Assembly: GCA_963807015.1 (NCBI GenBank)
Contig: CAWEAS010000034.1
Coordinates: 682,001 to 746,000, forward strand
Source of the DNA: JAJPKK01 sp963807015
GTDB taxonomy: Bacteria; Pseudomonadota; Alphaproteobacteria; Rhizobiales; Xanthobacteraceae
Reading direction: 5' to 3'
DNA: 64,000 bases
This document shows positions 34,396-42,839 of this stretch, piece after piece (the first letter of the stretch is position 1; every line of letters starts with the position of its first letter). The notes beneath the pieces are model-generated. The model was not told the DNA's origin, did no database searches, and saw only the letters and a program-made list of their open reading frames with translations. The position numbers were made by a program, and so were the translations under genes.

Positions 34396-35106
34396 ATGCC
34401 GCCGTTTCGCACTTACGTCATCGGCGATATTCATGGTTGCGAGACGCAGGTCCGTGACCTGTTCGAGGCCTTCCTCGATTACAACGAGGATCGGCCGTTC
34501 GGCGTCATCCTGCTCGGCGATTATGTCGACCGCGGCGCGAACAGCCGCGGCGTGATCGAGCTGTTGATGGCGCTCGAGCGCGAGATGCCCGAGCAGATGC
34601 TATGCCTGCGCGGCAATCACGAGGACATGCTGATCCACGCGCTCAAAGGGCCACAGTACGAAGAATCCTGGCTCGACAACGGCGGCGCCGCGACGCTCGA
34701 GAGCTACGGGGTCGAGCACGCCATCGACATCCCGGAAGACCATCGCGCCTGGATATCGAAGCGGCCGTTCCTCTATCGCGACGACCGGCGGCTTTACGTG
34801 CACGCCGGCATCCTGCCCGGCGTTCCGCTCGACCAGCAGACGCGGCAGTCGCTGCTGTGGATCCGCGACGAGTTCCTGAACTCCGACCTCGACCACGGCC
34901 TCTATGTCGTCCACGGCCACACGCCGGTCGCCACCGGCCGCCCGGATCAGCGGCGGAACCGCCTCAACCTCGACACCGGCGCGGTCTTCGGCGGCCCGCT
35001 CACCGCGGCCGCCTTCTGCGACACCATCACCGAGCCCATCGCCTTCATCACCGATGACGGCACCGTCACCCAATTGCGCGAGGAGCCGGTCGCCCCGAAT
35101 GCGTAG
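34396..35106 (+). CDS. PPP-family metallophosphoesterase (serine/threonine phosphatase-like)
   Basis: A 236-residue cytosolic phosphatase with the complete PPP signature: GDIHGC at about residues 10-15, GDYVDRGANS, LRGNHEDML and VHGHTPV, which supply the two-metal site. Bacterial relatives include PrpA/PrpB-like protein phosphatases and Ap4A hydrolases; I cannot choose between them. ATG 34396 begins nine residues after an in-frame TTG at 34369 and lies directly before the domain. It is followed by about 350 bases of repeats. Confidence 0.88.
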   Translation: MPPFRTYVIGDIHGCETQVRDLFEAFLDYNEDRPFGVILLGDYVDRGANSRGVIELLMALEREMPEQMLCLRGNHEDMLIHALKGPQYEESWLDNGGAATLESYGVEHAIDIPEDHRAWISKRPFLYRDDRRLYVHAGILPGVPLDQQTRQSLLWIRDEFLNSDLDHGLYVVHGHTPVATGRPDQRRNRLNLDTGAVFGGPLTAAAFCDTITEPIAFITDDGTVTQLREEPVAPNA

Positions 35107-35139
35107 CCGCGTGCGGGCCGCGGTGTGCAGGTCGGAACG

Positions 35140-35210
35140 CGTAGGGTGGGCAAAGGCGGCCGAGGCGCTGCAATCGAGGCGTGACCGTCGATCCGCCGTG
35201 CCCACGCGCC
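35140..35210. repeat. Family C repeat, left part only (truncated copy)
   Basis: Begins cgtagggtgggcaaaggcgg and is nearly identical to the start of the copy at 20563 through gccgaggcgctgca. It then has a short internal section and gtgcccacgcg, without the ctttgcccaccctacg terminus. The 348-base gap between the phosphatase and ubiD-like genes otherwise contains the family A copy at 35263-35371. Confidence 0.65.
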
Positions 35211-35262
35211 GCAAGGGCCAACGTCGAGACGCGTCGAAAGTCCGCGCATCACGTCTTGCGCA

Positions 35263-35371
35263 GGTCATTCCGGGGCGCCGCAGCGCAGCGGAGGCGAGCC
35301 CGGAATCCATACTCCGCAGCAGGGATTATGGATTCCGGGCTGCCGAGCTGCGCTCGGCCCCCGGAATGACC
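35263..35371. repeat. Family A hairpin repeat, copy 1
   Basis: A 109-base element with inverted ends ggtcattccgggg and ccccggaatgacc, plus internal inverted segments gcccggaatccata and atggattccgggc. It is related to the copies at 46857-46958, 56541-56663 and 57524-57669. It lies between a rightward and a leftward gene and could act as a terminator. No coding sequence is seen in it. Confidence 0.8.
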
Positions 35372-35454
35372 GGCGGCGGGAACGACGCGCGCACCCGTTC
35401 GAACGATTAGCCCTCACCAAGCCGATTTAGTCGACGCTACACGCCCGAATTTAA

Positions 35455-36948
35455 TCACTCGCCCTTGAAGCCGTATTCCTTCCAGCGGCGGTCGACCATC
35501 TCCCAATCGCCGGGATCGGGCTTGACCATCGGCGGATAGCGGTCGCCGTCGTAGTTCGCTTCCGGCTCGAAATCGAGATTGATGGTGGCGTCGATCAGCA
35601 CGCGGGTCCACTTGCCGGTGCCATAGAGGTTGGTGTCGCGGAATTTGAGCCGCGTCGAGGGATCGAGCGCCGAGCCGAAGGTGCCGGGAAAGAACACGAT
35701 GTCGTCCTCGGCGGCGTTGACGCGATAGGCGAACGCCCAGTCGATCGCGCCGTAGTCGTGGATATCGATGTCCTCGTTGACGACCCAGATGTGCTTGTAG
35801 CGCAGGTGCGCCGCGTTCGAGCCCCAGATCGCGGCGGCGGCCTGCTTGGCCTGACCGCGATAGGTCTGCTTGAGCTGGATCATCAGCGTGGTGCCGTTGT
35901 TCGCCGCCGGGCAATGCACGTCGGTGACGCCGGGGACGCCGGAGCGCTCCAGGATGTTCCAGGCAAGCGCCGCGCGCTGCACCGAGCTCATGATCGAGTT
36001 CTCGTTGAGCATCTTCGGCATCGTGCCTTCGAGCGTGCCGCGGAAGATCGGCTTGTCGCGATGGGTGATGGCGGTCACCCGCACCTTGTGCTTGAGCGCC
36101 TGGTCGCCGCCGAAGTAGCCGGTGTATTCGCCGAACGGCCCTTCCATTTCGAAGGTGGCGGGGTCGGGCGAAATCCAGCCCTCGATCACGATCTCGGCCG
36201 AGGCCGGCACCTGCAGCGGCACCGTCTCGCAGTCGACGAGTTCGACCGGCGCGCCGCGCAGCGCGCCCATCACGTCGTATTCGGACACGTCCGGCGGCAC
36301 CGGCGACGACGCGCAGAATGGCAGGCACGGCTCCCAGCCGTAGATGAAGGCGACCGGCATTTCCTCGCCCTTGCCGGTGTATTTGGCGAAATCCTGGCCC
36401 CAGTGCTGCGGCCGCCACAGCAGCACGGGAATGGTGTTCTTCTTGCCGATCATGCCGCGATAGATGCCGACGTTCATGCGGCCGGTGGCCGGATCGCGCG
36501 TCACCGTGCCCTGCATGGTGTTGATGTAGCGCCCGCCGTCGCGGCGGTGCCATTGCGGCACCGGGAAGTCGTAGAGGTTGATATCGTCGCCGGTGATGAT
36601 GTTCTCCTTCACCGGGCCGGTCGCGACCTTGACCGGCGCCACGCGGCCCGAATAGGCCTTGCGCGCCGCCTGGACGAGATCGGTGATCGGCGCATTCTTC
36701 GGCAGGCCGAACATCATCGCGACGCGCGAATAGTTCGACAGACCGCCGGTGAAGAGCTGCGTGCAGCGCGCGTTGTGCTGGTAGTCCTTGATGTTGCTGA
36801 ACAGCAGGGCCGGGCCGTCGCCGTTGCCGAACGCGCGCCGCGTGACGGTGCCGAGCTCGCAATTCCAGTCGACCTCCGCGCCGACGTCATGCAGTTCGCC
36901 CTCCTTGCGCAAATGCGCAATCCATCCGCGCAAATCACCAAACTGCAT
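35455..36948 (-). CDS. UbiD-family prenylated-flavin decarboxylase
   Basis: A 497-residue enzyme of the UbiD/Fdc family, which reversibly decarboxylates aromatic or unsaturated acids with prenylated FMN. The EGPFGEYTGY motif supplies the two glutamates five residues apart that pair with an Arg in the catalytic triad of characterised members. Other family features are the N-terminal GDLRGWIAHL, NVGIYRGMIGKKN (the FMN/metal region) and the C-terminal TGKWTRVLIDATINLD. ATG 36948 has an AGGAGA site six bases upstream. No UbiX-type prenyltransferase gene is in the window. It is divergent from an enoyl-CoA hydratase across a 117-base shared promoter region. Confidence 0.93.
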   Translation of the reverse strand: MQFGDLRGWIAHLRKEGELHDVGAEVDWNCELGTVTRRAFGNGDGPALLFSNIKDYQHNARCTQLFTGGLSNYSRVAMMFGLPKNAPITDLVQAARKAYSGRVAPVKVATGPVKENIITGDDINLYDFPVPQWHRRDGGRYINTMQGTVTRDPATGRMNVGIYRGMIGKKNTIPVLLWRPQHWGQDFAKYTGKGEEMPVAFIYGWEPCLPFCASSPVPPDVSEYDVMGALRGAPVELVDCETVPLQVPASAEIVIEGWISPDPATFEMEGPFGEYTGYFGGDQALKHKVRVTAITHRDKPIFRGTLEGTMPKMLNENSIMSSVQRAALAWNILERSGVPGVTDVHCPAANNGTTLMIQLKQTYRGQAKQAAAAIWGSNAAHLRYKHIWVVNEDIDIHDYGAIDWAFAYRVNAAEDDIVFFPGTFGSALDPSTRLKFRDTNLYGTGKWTRVLIDATINLDFEPEANYDGDRYPPMVKPDPGDWEMVDRRWKEYGFKGE

Positions 36949-37065
36949 GAGCTTTCTCCTGTCCGTGAGCCGCCGGAGCACAAAAGCGAATTTGTCCGGC
37001 GCCGAAAGGGGAGTTACTATTCGCCATTCCCAGTCAGTCAAGACAGAACGGATCAGCAAAACCAG

Positions 37066-37872
37066 ATGCAGAAGGACTATGCGCAAATGCGGGGCGCCAT
37101 CCTGCGCGAGCTCGATGGCCTGCGTTACGACGTCGACGCCGAACGCCAGATCGGCTGGCTCGTCTTCGACCGCCCTCCGCTCAACGTCATCTCCTATCGC
37201 GGCCGCAGCCAGATCGCGGCGATCCTCGAGATGTTCGGCCACGATCCCGACGTGCGCGTCGTCGTGATCCGCGGCGCGAACGGCGTCTACACCTCGGGCG
37301 GCGACGTCAAGGCATTCCCGCAGATCGAGCGCGACGGCATGTCGGACCTCGCCTGGAATATCGCGGCGCCCGAGCGCTGCCCGAAGCCCGTGATCTGCGC
37401 CATGGAGAAGTACGCCATGGGCGTCGGCTTCGAGCTTTCCATGTCGTGCGATATCCGCGTCGCGACCGCCGACACCGTGCTGGCGCTGCCCGAGGTCACC
37501 CTCGGCCAGATCCCGGGCAGCGGCGGCAGCCAGCGCGTCGCCCGCATCGTCGGCCTCACGCGGGCGGTCGACATGATGATGCTCGGCCGCCGCATCCCGG
37601 CGCCGGAAGCCCATGCGTGGGGTTTGCTGACGCGCGTCGTCCCCGATGCCGCCGCGCTCGACAAGACGATCGATGAGATGGTGAAGACGCTTACCTCCAT
37701 GTCGGCGCTCGCGCTCAAGACCATCAAGCGCGTGCTCAACACGACCTACAACTCCGGGCTCGCGGCGGGCCTCGAAATCGAAGGCCACGCCTACGAGAAG
37801 CTGCGCGAAAGCGAGGACTACCGCGAGGGCATCGCGGCCTTCACCGAGAAGCGCAAGCCGAAGTTCAAGTGA
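37066..37872 (+). CDS. Enoyl-CoA hydratase/isomerase (crotonase) family protein
   Basis: A 268-residue crotonase-fold enzyme acting on acyl-CoA. It shows the oxyanion-hole segment GVYTSGGDVKAF, the second oxyanion glycine in YAMGVGFELSMSCDIRVA and an acidic catalytic position in LPEVTLGQIPGSGGSQRV. The N-terminal ~25 residues are an extension. It stands divergent from the UbiD-like gene and is followed after 15 bases by tctA, so it heads a three-gene unit with the transporter. The context suggests breakdown of an imported carboxylate, possibly aromatic. The substrate is inference. Confidence 0.92.
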   Translation: MQKDYAQMRGAILRELDGLRYDVDAERQIGWLVFDRPPLNVISYRGRSQIAAILEMFGHDPDVRVVVIRGANGVYTSGGDVKAFPQIERDGMSDLAWNIAAPERCPKPVICAMEKYAMGVGFELSMSCDIRVATADTVLALPEVTLGQIPGSGGSQRVARIVGLTRAVDMMMLGRRIPAPEAHAWGLLTRVVPDAAALDKTIDEMVKTLTSMSALALKTIKRVLNTTYNSGLAAGLEIEGHAYEKLRESEDYREGIAAFTEKRKPKFK

Positions 37873-37887
37873 ACGGAAGGCACGTCA

Positions 37888-39471
37888 ATGTTGGACGCGT
37901 GGATCGCAGGGATCGAGGGGCTGTTGCAGGCGCGGGAACTGATGTTCCTGAGTCTCGGCATGGCGATCGGCCTCGTGTTCGGCGCGCTGCCGGGGCTTGG
38001 CGGCGCGACGGCGCTCGCGCTGTTGATGCCGCTCACCTACGGCCTTGAGCCGTTCACGGCGGTCGCACTTGCCGGCGGCGTGATGGGCGCCGTGCCTATG
38101 GGCGGCTCGCTCACTGCGATCCTCCTCAACGCACCGGGCGCCGCGCCCAACGCCGCAACCTGCCTCGACGGCTATCCCCTCGCGCAGCAGGGCAAGGCCG
38201 GCTACGCCATCGGCGCCGCCGCGACCGCGAACTCGCTCGGCGGTCTCATCGGCACCGTGTCCGTGCTCGCGGTGCTGCCGATGGCAAAACAACTGGTGCT
38301 GCTGTTCGGGCCGCCGGAGTTCTTCCTGCTCGCGATCCTCGCCCTTGTCACCGTCGCCGCAAGCCTCTCCGGCAAGCTGTTGCGCGGTCTCCTCACCGGC
38401 GGCATCGGCTTGATGATCGCGACCATCGGCTACGACAGCGTCACCGGCACGACCCGCTTTGCCATGGGCATCGAATATCTCTGGGACGGCGTCCACCTCG
38501 TGCCGGCGCTGATCGGGCTTTTTGCCGTCGCCGAGATGATCAACCTCTCGGTCACCGGCGGCACCGTGTCGAAGGACGTGCGCGCGGTGAAGATCACCAG
38601 CATGATGAGCGGCGTCACCGCGACCTTCCGCCATTGGCGCACGGTGCTGCGCGGCTCGATCATCGGCACCATCGTCGGCGCCATTCCGGGCGAAGGCGGC
38701 ACGGTCGCCGCGTTCCTGTCCTACGGCATGACCGTGCAGGCGTCGGACGATCCCGAGAGCTTCGGCAAGGGCAACATCCAGGGCGTGATCGCGCCCGAGG
38801 CCGCGATCAATGCCAAGGACGGCAGCGCGCTCATTCCGACCATCGCGTTCGGCATCCCGTCGGGCGCCGAGATGGCGGTATTCCTCGGCATCCTGGTGCT
38901 GCACGGCATGCAGCCCGGGCCGCTGATGCTGGCGCAGAACCAGAACGAGATCTACGGCCTTGTCTGGGCGCTCACCGGCGCCTGCATCCTCGCCTCGTTC
39001 ATCGGCGTGCTGCTGGCGCGCCCGCTCGGGCTCATCACGCTCGTCGACTCGCGCATCTTCGTTCCGATCATCATCGCGGTGGCGATGGTCGGCTCCTACG
39101 CAGTCGACCGCTCGATCGAGAACCCGATCCTTACGCTCGCCTTCGGCATCCTCGGCTATGTGATGATCCGCTACGATTATCCGCGGCTCACCATCGTGAT
39201 CGCGCTGGTGCTCGGCGCCACCGCCGAGCGCAACTTCCACCAAACGATGATCATGGGCGACGGCAGCTGGTCGATCTTCGTCGAGCGCTGGGTGTGCCTC
39301 ATCCTCATCGCTGCGATCGTGCTGTTCCTCGCGCTGCCGCCGGCGCGGGCGCGCCTGTTTCCGCCGCGCAAGGGCGCTGGCACCGGCGAGGTAACGGCGA
39401 GCGACGGAACGGCCGCCGGCGAGGGAAGTGTCGCCGGCGAGAGTTCTGCCGCGAGCAAGGGCAAGGCGTGA
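37888..39471 (+). CDS. tctA: Tripartite tricarboxylate transporter large permease, TctA family
   Basis: A 527-residue, roughly 12-helix permease of the TTT family. Recognised from GALPGLGGATALALLMPLTY, the GGSLTAILLNAPGAAPN loop, LDGYPLAQQGKAGYA, and the second-half repeat GAIPGEGGTVAAFLSYG with IAPEAAINAKDGSALIPT. It works with TctB and a periplasmic TctC protein to import carboxylates. The C-terminal ~40 residues are a Gly/Ser/Ala-rich low-complexity tail. It overlaps tctB by one base (TGATG). No TctC gene is adjacent; three TctC genes lie elsewhere in the window. Confidence 0.95.
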   Translation: MLDAWIAGIEGLLQARELMFLSLGMAIGLVFGALPGLGGATALALLMPLTYGLEPFTAVALAGGVMGAVPMGGSLTAILLNAPGAAPNAATCLDGYPLAQQGKAGYAIGAAATANSLGGLIGTVSVLAVLPMAKQLVLLFGPPEFFLLAILALVTVAASLSGKLLRGLLTGGIGLMIATIGYDSVTGTTRFAMGIEYLWDGVHLVPALIGLFAVAEMINLSVTGGTVSKDVRAVKITSMMSGVTATFRHWRTVLRGSIIGTIVGAIPGEGGTVAAFLSYGMTVQASDDPESFGKGNIQGVIAPEAAINAKDGSALIPTIAFGIPSGAEMAVFLGILVLHGMQPGPLMLAQNQNEIYGLVWALTGACILASFIGVLLARPLGLITLVDSRIFVPIIIAVAMVGSYAVDRSIENPILTLAFGILGYVMIRYDYPRLTIVIALVLGATAERNFHQTMIMGDGSWSIFVERWVCLILIAAIVLFLALPPARARLFPPRKGAGTGEVTASDGTAAGEGSVAGESSAASKGKA

Positions 39472-39971
39472 TGCGCGTCTTCGGCACCGACGCCATCGAC
39501 TATGCGCCGCCGGTTGCCGCGATCGTCGCCGCCGGCGCTTATCTCGCGACCGCCTACGGCTATTCGCCGGATGCGCGGGCGGCGCCGCTCCTCATCGGCT
39601 GGAGTGTCGTGGTGCTTGCCGTGCTCGACATCATCACGCGCACAAAGACGCCGCTTGGCGCGACGCTGACGCGCTGGCTCAATCCGGTCGGCGCCACGCC
39701 GCATCGCCCGGGTGCCGCGCGCCAGTCGTTTCCGCTGACGCGACAGCTTGCCGCCATCGCCTGGATCGTGGGCTTCGTCGCCGCTTTCGCGCTGGTCGGC
39801 GCGCTCTACGCGATCCCGCTCTACGTCTTCGCCGCGACGCGTTGGCGGGGCGAACGGCCGTTCCTGGTGTGCCTCGTCAGCGCCGCCGGCACGCTCGCCG
39901 GCGTCTGGCTCCTGTTCGGCCGCCTCCTCCACCTCGAGCTCTACCCCGGCCTGCTGTTCGGCGGCACGTGA
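39471..39971 (+). CDS. tctB: Tripartite tricarboxylate transporter small permease, TctB family
   Basis: A 166-residue protein with four predicted helices (around residues 13-30, 40-55, 90-112 and 125-155), the layout of TctB. The sequence YSPDARAAPLLIGWSVVVLAVLDII and the late LLHLELYPGLLFGG end fit the family, which is poorly conserved. The start at ATG 39471 overlaps the last base of the tctA stop. It ends 15 bases before the convergent antitoxin gene. Confidence 0.88.
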   Translation: MRVFGTDAIDYAPPVAAIVAAGAYLATAYGYSPDARAAPLLIGWSVVVLAVLDIITRTKTPLGATLTRWLNPVGATPHRPGAARQSFPLTRQLAAIAWIVGFVAAFALVGALYAIPLYVFAATRWRGERPFLVCLVSAAGTLAGVWLLFGRLLHLELYPGLLFGGT

Positions 39972-39986
39972 ATGTCGATTGAGTGA

Positions 39987-40286
39987 TCAAATGAGTTCGA
40001 GGCGCAGCGTCCGGCCAACAATCTTGGCCGCACGTTGAAGCGTCGTAATTGTCACGTTTCCATCTTTCGGGTCCAACAGTCGGCTGATCTGGCTGCGACT
40101 TGTCTTCATACGCTCGGCAAGGCGTTTGCGCGAAAGATTCTGCGCCTTCATTGCCACGGCGATTTGCCAAGCAAGGACTTCCTTGATGGCGACAGCCTCG
40201 AACTCTTCGAGCTTCCCCTCTTCTCTCAGGAAATCGTCGAGGCGCGTCAGGTTGTCGGTCGAACGAGACGCTTTCTTCTTCTTCAT
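39987..40286 (-). CDS. XRE-family helix-turn-helix antitoxin, HigA-like
   Basis: A 99-residue DNA-binding protein with a helix-turn-helix at about residues 45-85 (NLSRKRLAERMKTSRSQISRLL, read in parts, then NVTITTLQRAAKIVG). It lies 9 bases downstream of a RelE/HigB-superfamily toxin gene, the toxin-first order of HigBA-type modules. It should bind and neutralise the toxin and repress the operon. GC content is lower than flanking genes, consistent with a mobile module. Confidence 0.88.
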   Translation of the reverse strand: MKKKKASRSTDNLTRLDDFLREEGKLEEFEAVAIKEVLAWQIAVAMKAQNLSRKRLAERMKTSRSQISRLLDPKDGNVTITTLQRAAKIVGRTLRLELI

Positions 40287-40295
40287 GCCGGCACC

Positions 40296-40649
40296 TTATC
40301 CTTCAAACTCTCTCTTTCGCTTGCCGGCCAATGCCAAATCCTCACCCGGCGTTTTCCGCGACTTCTTGATGAAACCGTGCAGGATAACGATTGCATCCTG
40401 GTGGGCGCTAAAGATCACCCTCGCTATCCGGTCGCTCGGAAGCTCGCTTCGTACTTCCCATAGACCATCGCCAAGTGAACGACAGAGCGGCATTCCAACC
40501 GGCCACCTATATTGTACCCGCATGAGATCCTGGCCGATGGCGTTACGATCTCTGGCATCCAACGCACGAAGCCAATTTCGTACAACCTCGGTTCCGGCTC
40601 GGGTGCGGAAAAAGAGGACCGGAATCTTGCGCGGCCGGTCAGCGCTCAT
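40296..40649 (-). CDS. RelE/HigB-superfamily toxin (phage Gp49-like)
   Basis: A 117-residue protein of the Gp49/HigB type, predicted ribosome-dependent mRNA interferase. Family marks are FFRTRAGTEVVRNWLRALD, the MPLCRSLGDGLWEVRSEL segment, RIARVIFSAHQDAIVILHGF and the C-terminal KKSRKTPGEDLALA with basic residues. It is the first gene of the pair with the XRE antitoxin. The 100-base AT-rich region upstream, around 40660-40700, should contain the autoregulated promoter. Confidence 0.9.
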   Translation of the reverse strand: MSADRPRKIPVLFFRTRAGTEVVRNWLRALDARDRNAIGQDLMRVQYRWPVGMPLCRSLGDGLWEVRSELPSDRIARVIFSAHQDAIVILHGFIKKSRKTPGEDLALAGKRKREFEG

Positions 40650-40753
40650 GCTGTTCTAAATATGGCCTATGTACCATATAATGTCCACCCCACAAACATA
40701 GTTAAAGTCAGATAGGCAAAGCGTGGACCTGCCCACTCGTGCGCGCAAGCGAC

Positions 40754-42193
40754 TTACGCAACCAGAGTCTTCTCGCTCTTCTGCGCGGCGAGGGTCACGG
40801 GGGGATGGCGGTCGCAGAAGCCGGTGGCTTCGCAATAGGCGTGGGCGACGCGATAGACCATCGCTTCGTCGAACCAGCGGCCAACGATCTGCATCGCGGT
40901 CGGCAGGCCCTCGGGGGTGAAGCCGGTCGGCACCGCGATTGCCGGCGAGCCGGTGACGTTGAACGGCATGCGGCATTGGCGCTTGTAGGTTTTTGCGATC
41001 GTCTCGGCGTCGTCGATGCGGCATGGCATGTCGAGGCTCGACATCGTGATCACCGCATCGAGGTCGCGCGTCGCCGCGGCAAACTCCGCGCACAATGCCG
41101 TGCGCATCTGCTGCGCCTTGACGTAGTCGGCGGCCGGGATGAAGGCGCCCGGCAGCATCTTGCGCAGCGTGATCGGCGCGTAATCCTGCGGCCGCTCGCG
41201 CATGTCGCGTTCGTGCACGGCAAAGGCCTCGACCATCAGGATGGTGCGGCCGCATTCGGAGTAGCGCTGCAGCGACGACAGCCGGATCGGCTTCACCTCG
41301 GCGCCGAGCCGGCGCAGCACGTCGACGGCGGCATCGATCGCGGCAAGCTGCTCCGGCGCCGCCAGCATGTCCTCGTCGTAGAAATGCGCGACGAGCCCGA
41401 GCTTGAGGCCGCGCACGCCGCCGCCCAGCGCCGCGCTGAAGTCCCCCACCCTACCCTCTCCCGCCTGCACGCTCGTCGGATCAGCCGGATCGTGTCCCGC
41501 GATCGCCTGCAGCATGATGGCGTTGTCCTCGACGGTGCGGGTCAGCGGCCCGACATTGTCGAGCGAGAACGCGAGCGGAAACACGCCGGCGCGGCTCACC
41601 ATGCCATAGGTCGCCTTCATGCCGACGACGCCGCAGCAGGTCGCGGGATTGCGCACCGAGCCGCCGGTGTCGGTGCCGAGCGCGCCGGGCGCGGTGCCGA
41701 GCGCGACGGCGACGCCCGAGCCGCTCGACGAGCCGCCGGGATGAAGGTCGGTGTTCCACGGATTGCGGGCGGCCGGCCACGGCAGGTCGTGGGTCGGGCC
41801 GCCGTTGGCGAACTCGTGCAGCGCGAGCTTGCCGAGCAGCACTGCGCCCGCCTCGCGCAGCCGCGCGATGGCGGTCGCGTCACTCTGCGCACGGTGATCG
41901 ATGCGCACCTTCGAGTGGCACGTCGTCGCCATGCCGGCGACATCGAAAATATCCTTCGCCGCATAGGGCACGCCGTGCATCGGCCCGCGCCACTCGCCGC
42001 GCATGATCGCCGCTTCCGCAGCCTTCGCCTGCGCCAGCGCCAGCTCTTCGGTCACTGCGATGTAGGCGTGATAGGTGGGCTCGGTTGCGGCGATGCGCGC
42101 GAGCAGCGCCTGGGTCAACTCAACCGGCGAGAGCTTGCGCGCGCGAATAAGGCGCCCTGCCTCCGCGATGGTGAGATAGGCGAGATCGGTCAT
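40754..42193 (-). CDS. Amidase signature-family hydrolase (GatA/AtzE-like)
   Basis: A 479-residue amidase with the Ser-Ser-Lys triad: Lys in MHGVPYAAKDIFDV (about residue 80), the GGSSSGSGVAVALG core with the first Ser, and the nucleophile Ser in GTDTGGSVRNPA. It resembles GatA but lies outside any GatB operon, so it more likely hydrolyses a small amide. Its ATG overlaps the stop of a 75-codon upstream gene (ATGA), an arrangement like AtzE with its small partner AtzG. Both would be transcribed from the promoter at 42711-42738. Confidence 0.93.
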   Translation of the reverse strand: MTDLAYLTIAEAGRLIRARKLSPVELTQALLARIAATEPTYHAYIAVTEELALAQAKAAEAAIMRGEWRGPMHGVPYAAKDIFDVAGMATTCHSKVRIDHRAQSDATAIARLREAGAVLLGKLALHEFANGGPTHDLPWPAARNPWNTDLHPGGSSSGSGVAVALGTAPGALGTDTGGSVRNPATCCGVVGMKATYGMVSRAGVFPLAFSLDNVGPLTRTVEDNAIMLQAIAGHDPADPTSVQAGEGRVGDFSAALGGGVRGLKLGLVAHFYDEDMLAAPEQLAAIDAAVDVLRRLGAEVKPIRLSSLQRYSECGRTILMVEAFAVHERDMRERPQDYAPITLRKMLPGAFIPAADYVKAQQMRTALCAEFAAATRDLDAVITMSSLDMPCRIDDAETIAKTYKRQCRMPFNVTGSPAIAVPTGFTPEGLPTAMQIVGRWFDEAMVYRVAHAYCEATGFCDRHPPVTLAAQKSEKTLVA

Positions 42194-42417
42194 TTCGCCT
42201 CCAGGAACTTTGACGGATCGAAAGCGATCGCCGGCTCGGTGGTCGCCGCAAAGTCCGCCGGCGGCGGCGAGAGCGCCGTCGTCGCGCGCGCGACCGCGGC
42301 TGCGACGATGTCGGGAAAAAGTGCGTAGGCGCGGTCAAGTCCGCGGGCTTTGGCAAGGGCGCGCACATACTCCGCCGCCGGGTCCGGCTTATCTGCCGCT
42401 AACGGCTTGTCATTCAT
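42190..42417 (-). CDS. Small GatC/AtzG-like candidate amidase partner
   Basis: A 75-residue protein with a strong GGAGGAGA ribosome site seven bases before ATG 42417. An N-terminal helical part (AAEYVRALAKARGLDRAYALFPDIVAAAV) is followed by a Pro/Ala-rich extended tail ending DPSKFLEAK. It is coupled to the amidase by a 4-base overlap. In characterised AtzE- and GatA-type amidases a small helical-plus-extended subunit wraps the amidase; this gene fits by size, shape and position. Sequence resemblance is too weak to be certain. Confidence 0.6.
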   Translation of the reverse strand: MNDKPLAADKPDPAAEYVRALAKARGLDRAYALFPDIVAAAVARATTALSPPPADFAATTEPAIAFDPSKFLEAK

Positions 42418-42839
42418 CGGGATTTCTCCTCCGACGGCGGGCGTCGCCTCGCCGGTTTTCCCTGAGAACAGGGAAAATAACAGGGAATCCGAAAAATGGG
42501 GGCGCGCAAGTTGCATAGCTCAGCAATTCGTCAAACCTTTTCAAGGACCCACCGGCACTCGTGGCGCGGACAAGCAGGGAAGCGACGACGGCGTAACAGC
42601 GAATGGGTATACGCGGATCATCTCGTTTTGCGTTGGCAACTGACACGGATGCCGAGGAGCTGCCGCGAGAATTTTCCGCAGCGAGTCGTGTGTCGAAGTT
42701 TTGAAGGCCTATTATAGGACTATTCATATATAAGTCAAGCGTGTCGCCGGCCGCGACCGATCATGGTGTCAAGACGCCTGAGCTTGCGCCTCGGACGACT
42801 ACAGCGCCCAAACTACAGCCGCGGCAGAGATGAGCCGAG
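42418..42839. other. 422-base intergenic region, long leader of the amidase operon
   Basis: Read on the minus strand this runs from the hypothetical gene at 42840 to the small amidase partner and contains the promoter at 42711-42738. That implies a transcript leader of nearly 290 bases. It includes a short direct repeat around 42463-42490 (cagggaaaataacagggaa). No confident gene is seen; frames across it lack family resemblance. A structured leader RNA or decayed insertion is possible. Confidence 0.45.
42711..42738 (-). promoter_or_regulatory. Near-consensus sigma-70 promoter facing the amidase operon
   Basis: On the minus strand TTGACT (complement of 42733-42738) is followed after 16 bases by TATAAT (complement of 42711-42716), inside an AT-rich patch unusual for this genome. 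The predicted start is near 42704, about 287 bases before the small amidase-partner gene. This is the clearest promoter by eye in the window. Confidence 0.65.

Noticed and set aside
35758..37065. Upstream extension of the enoyl-CoA hydratase frame across the UbiD gene
   Set aside because: The frame is open for 436 codons antisense to UbiD, but homology to crotonases begins only after 37066.
40650..40753. AT-rich spacer before the toxin gene, examined for an operator and promoter
   Set aside because: There are partly symmetric sequences (tatgtaccata), but no perfect palindrome and no convincing -35/-10 pair, so no site is called.
42418..42727. Possible protein reading through the leader of the amidase operon
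   Set aside because: The 105-codon minus-strand frame begins inside the -10/-35 region, so the promoter's own transcript could not include its start, and it lacks family features.
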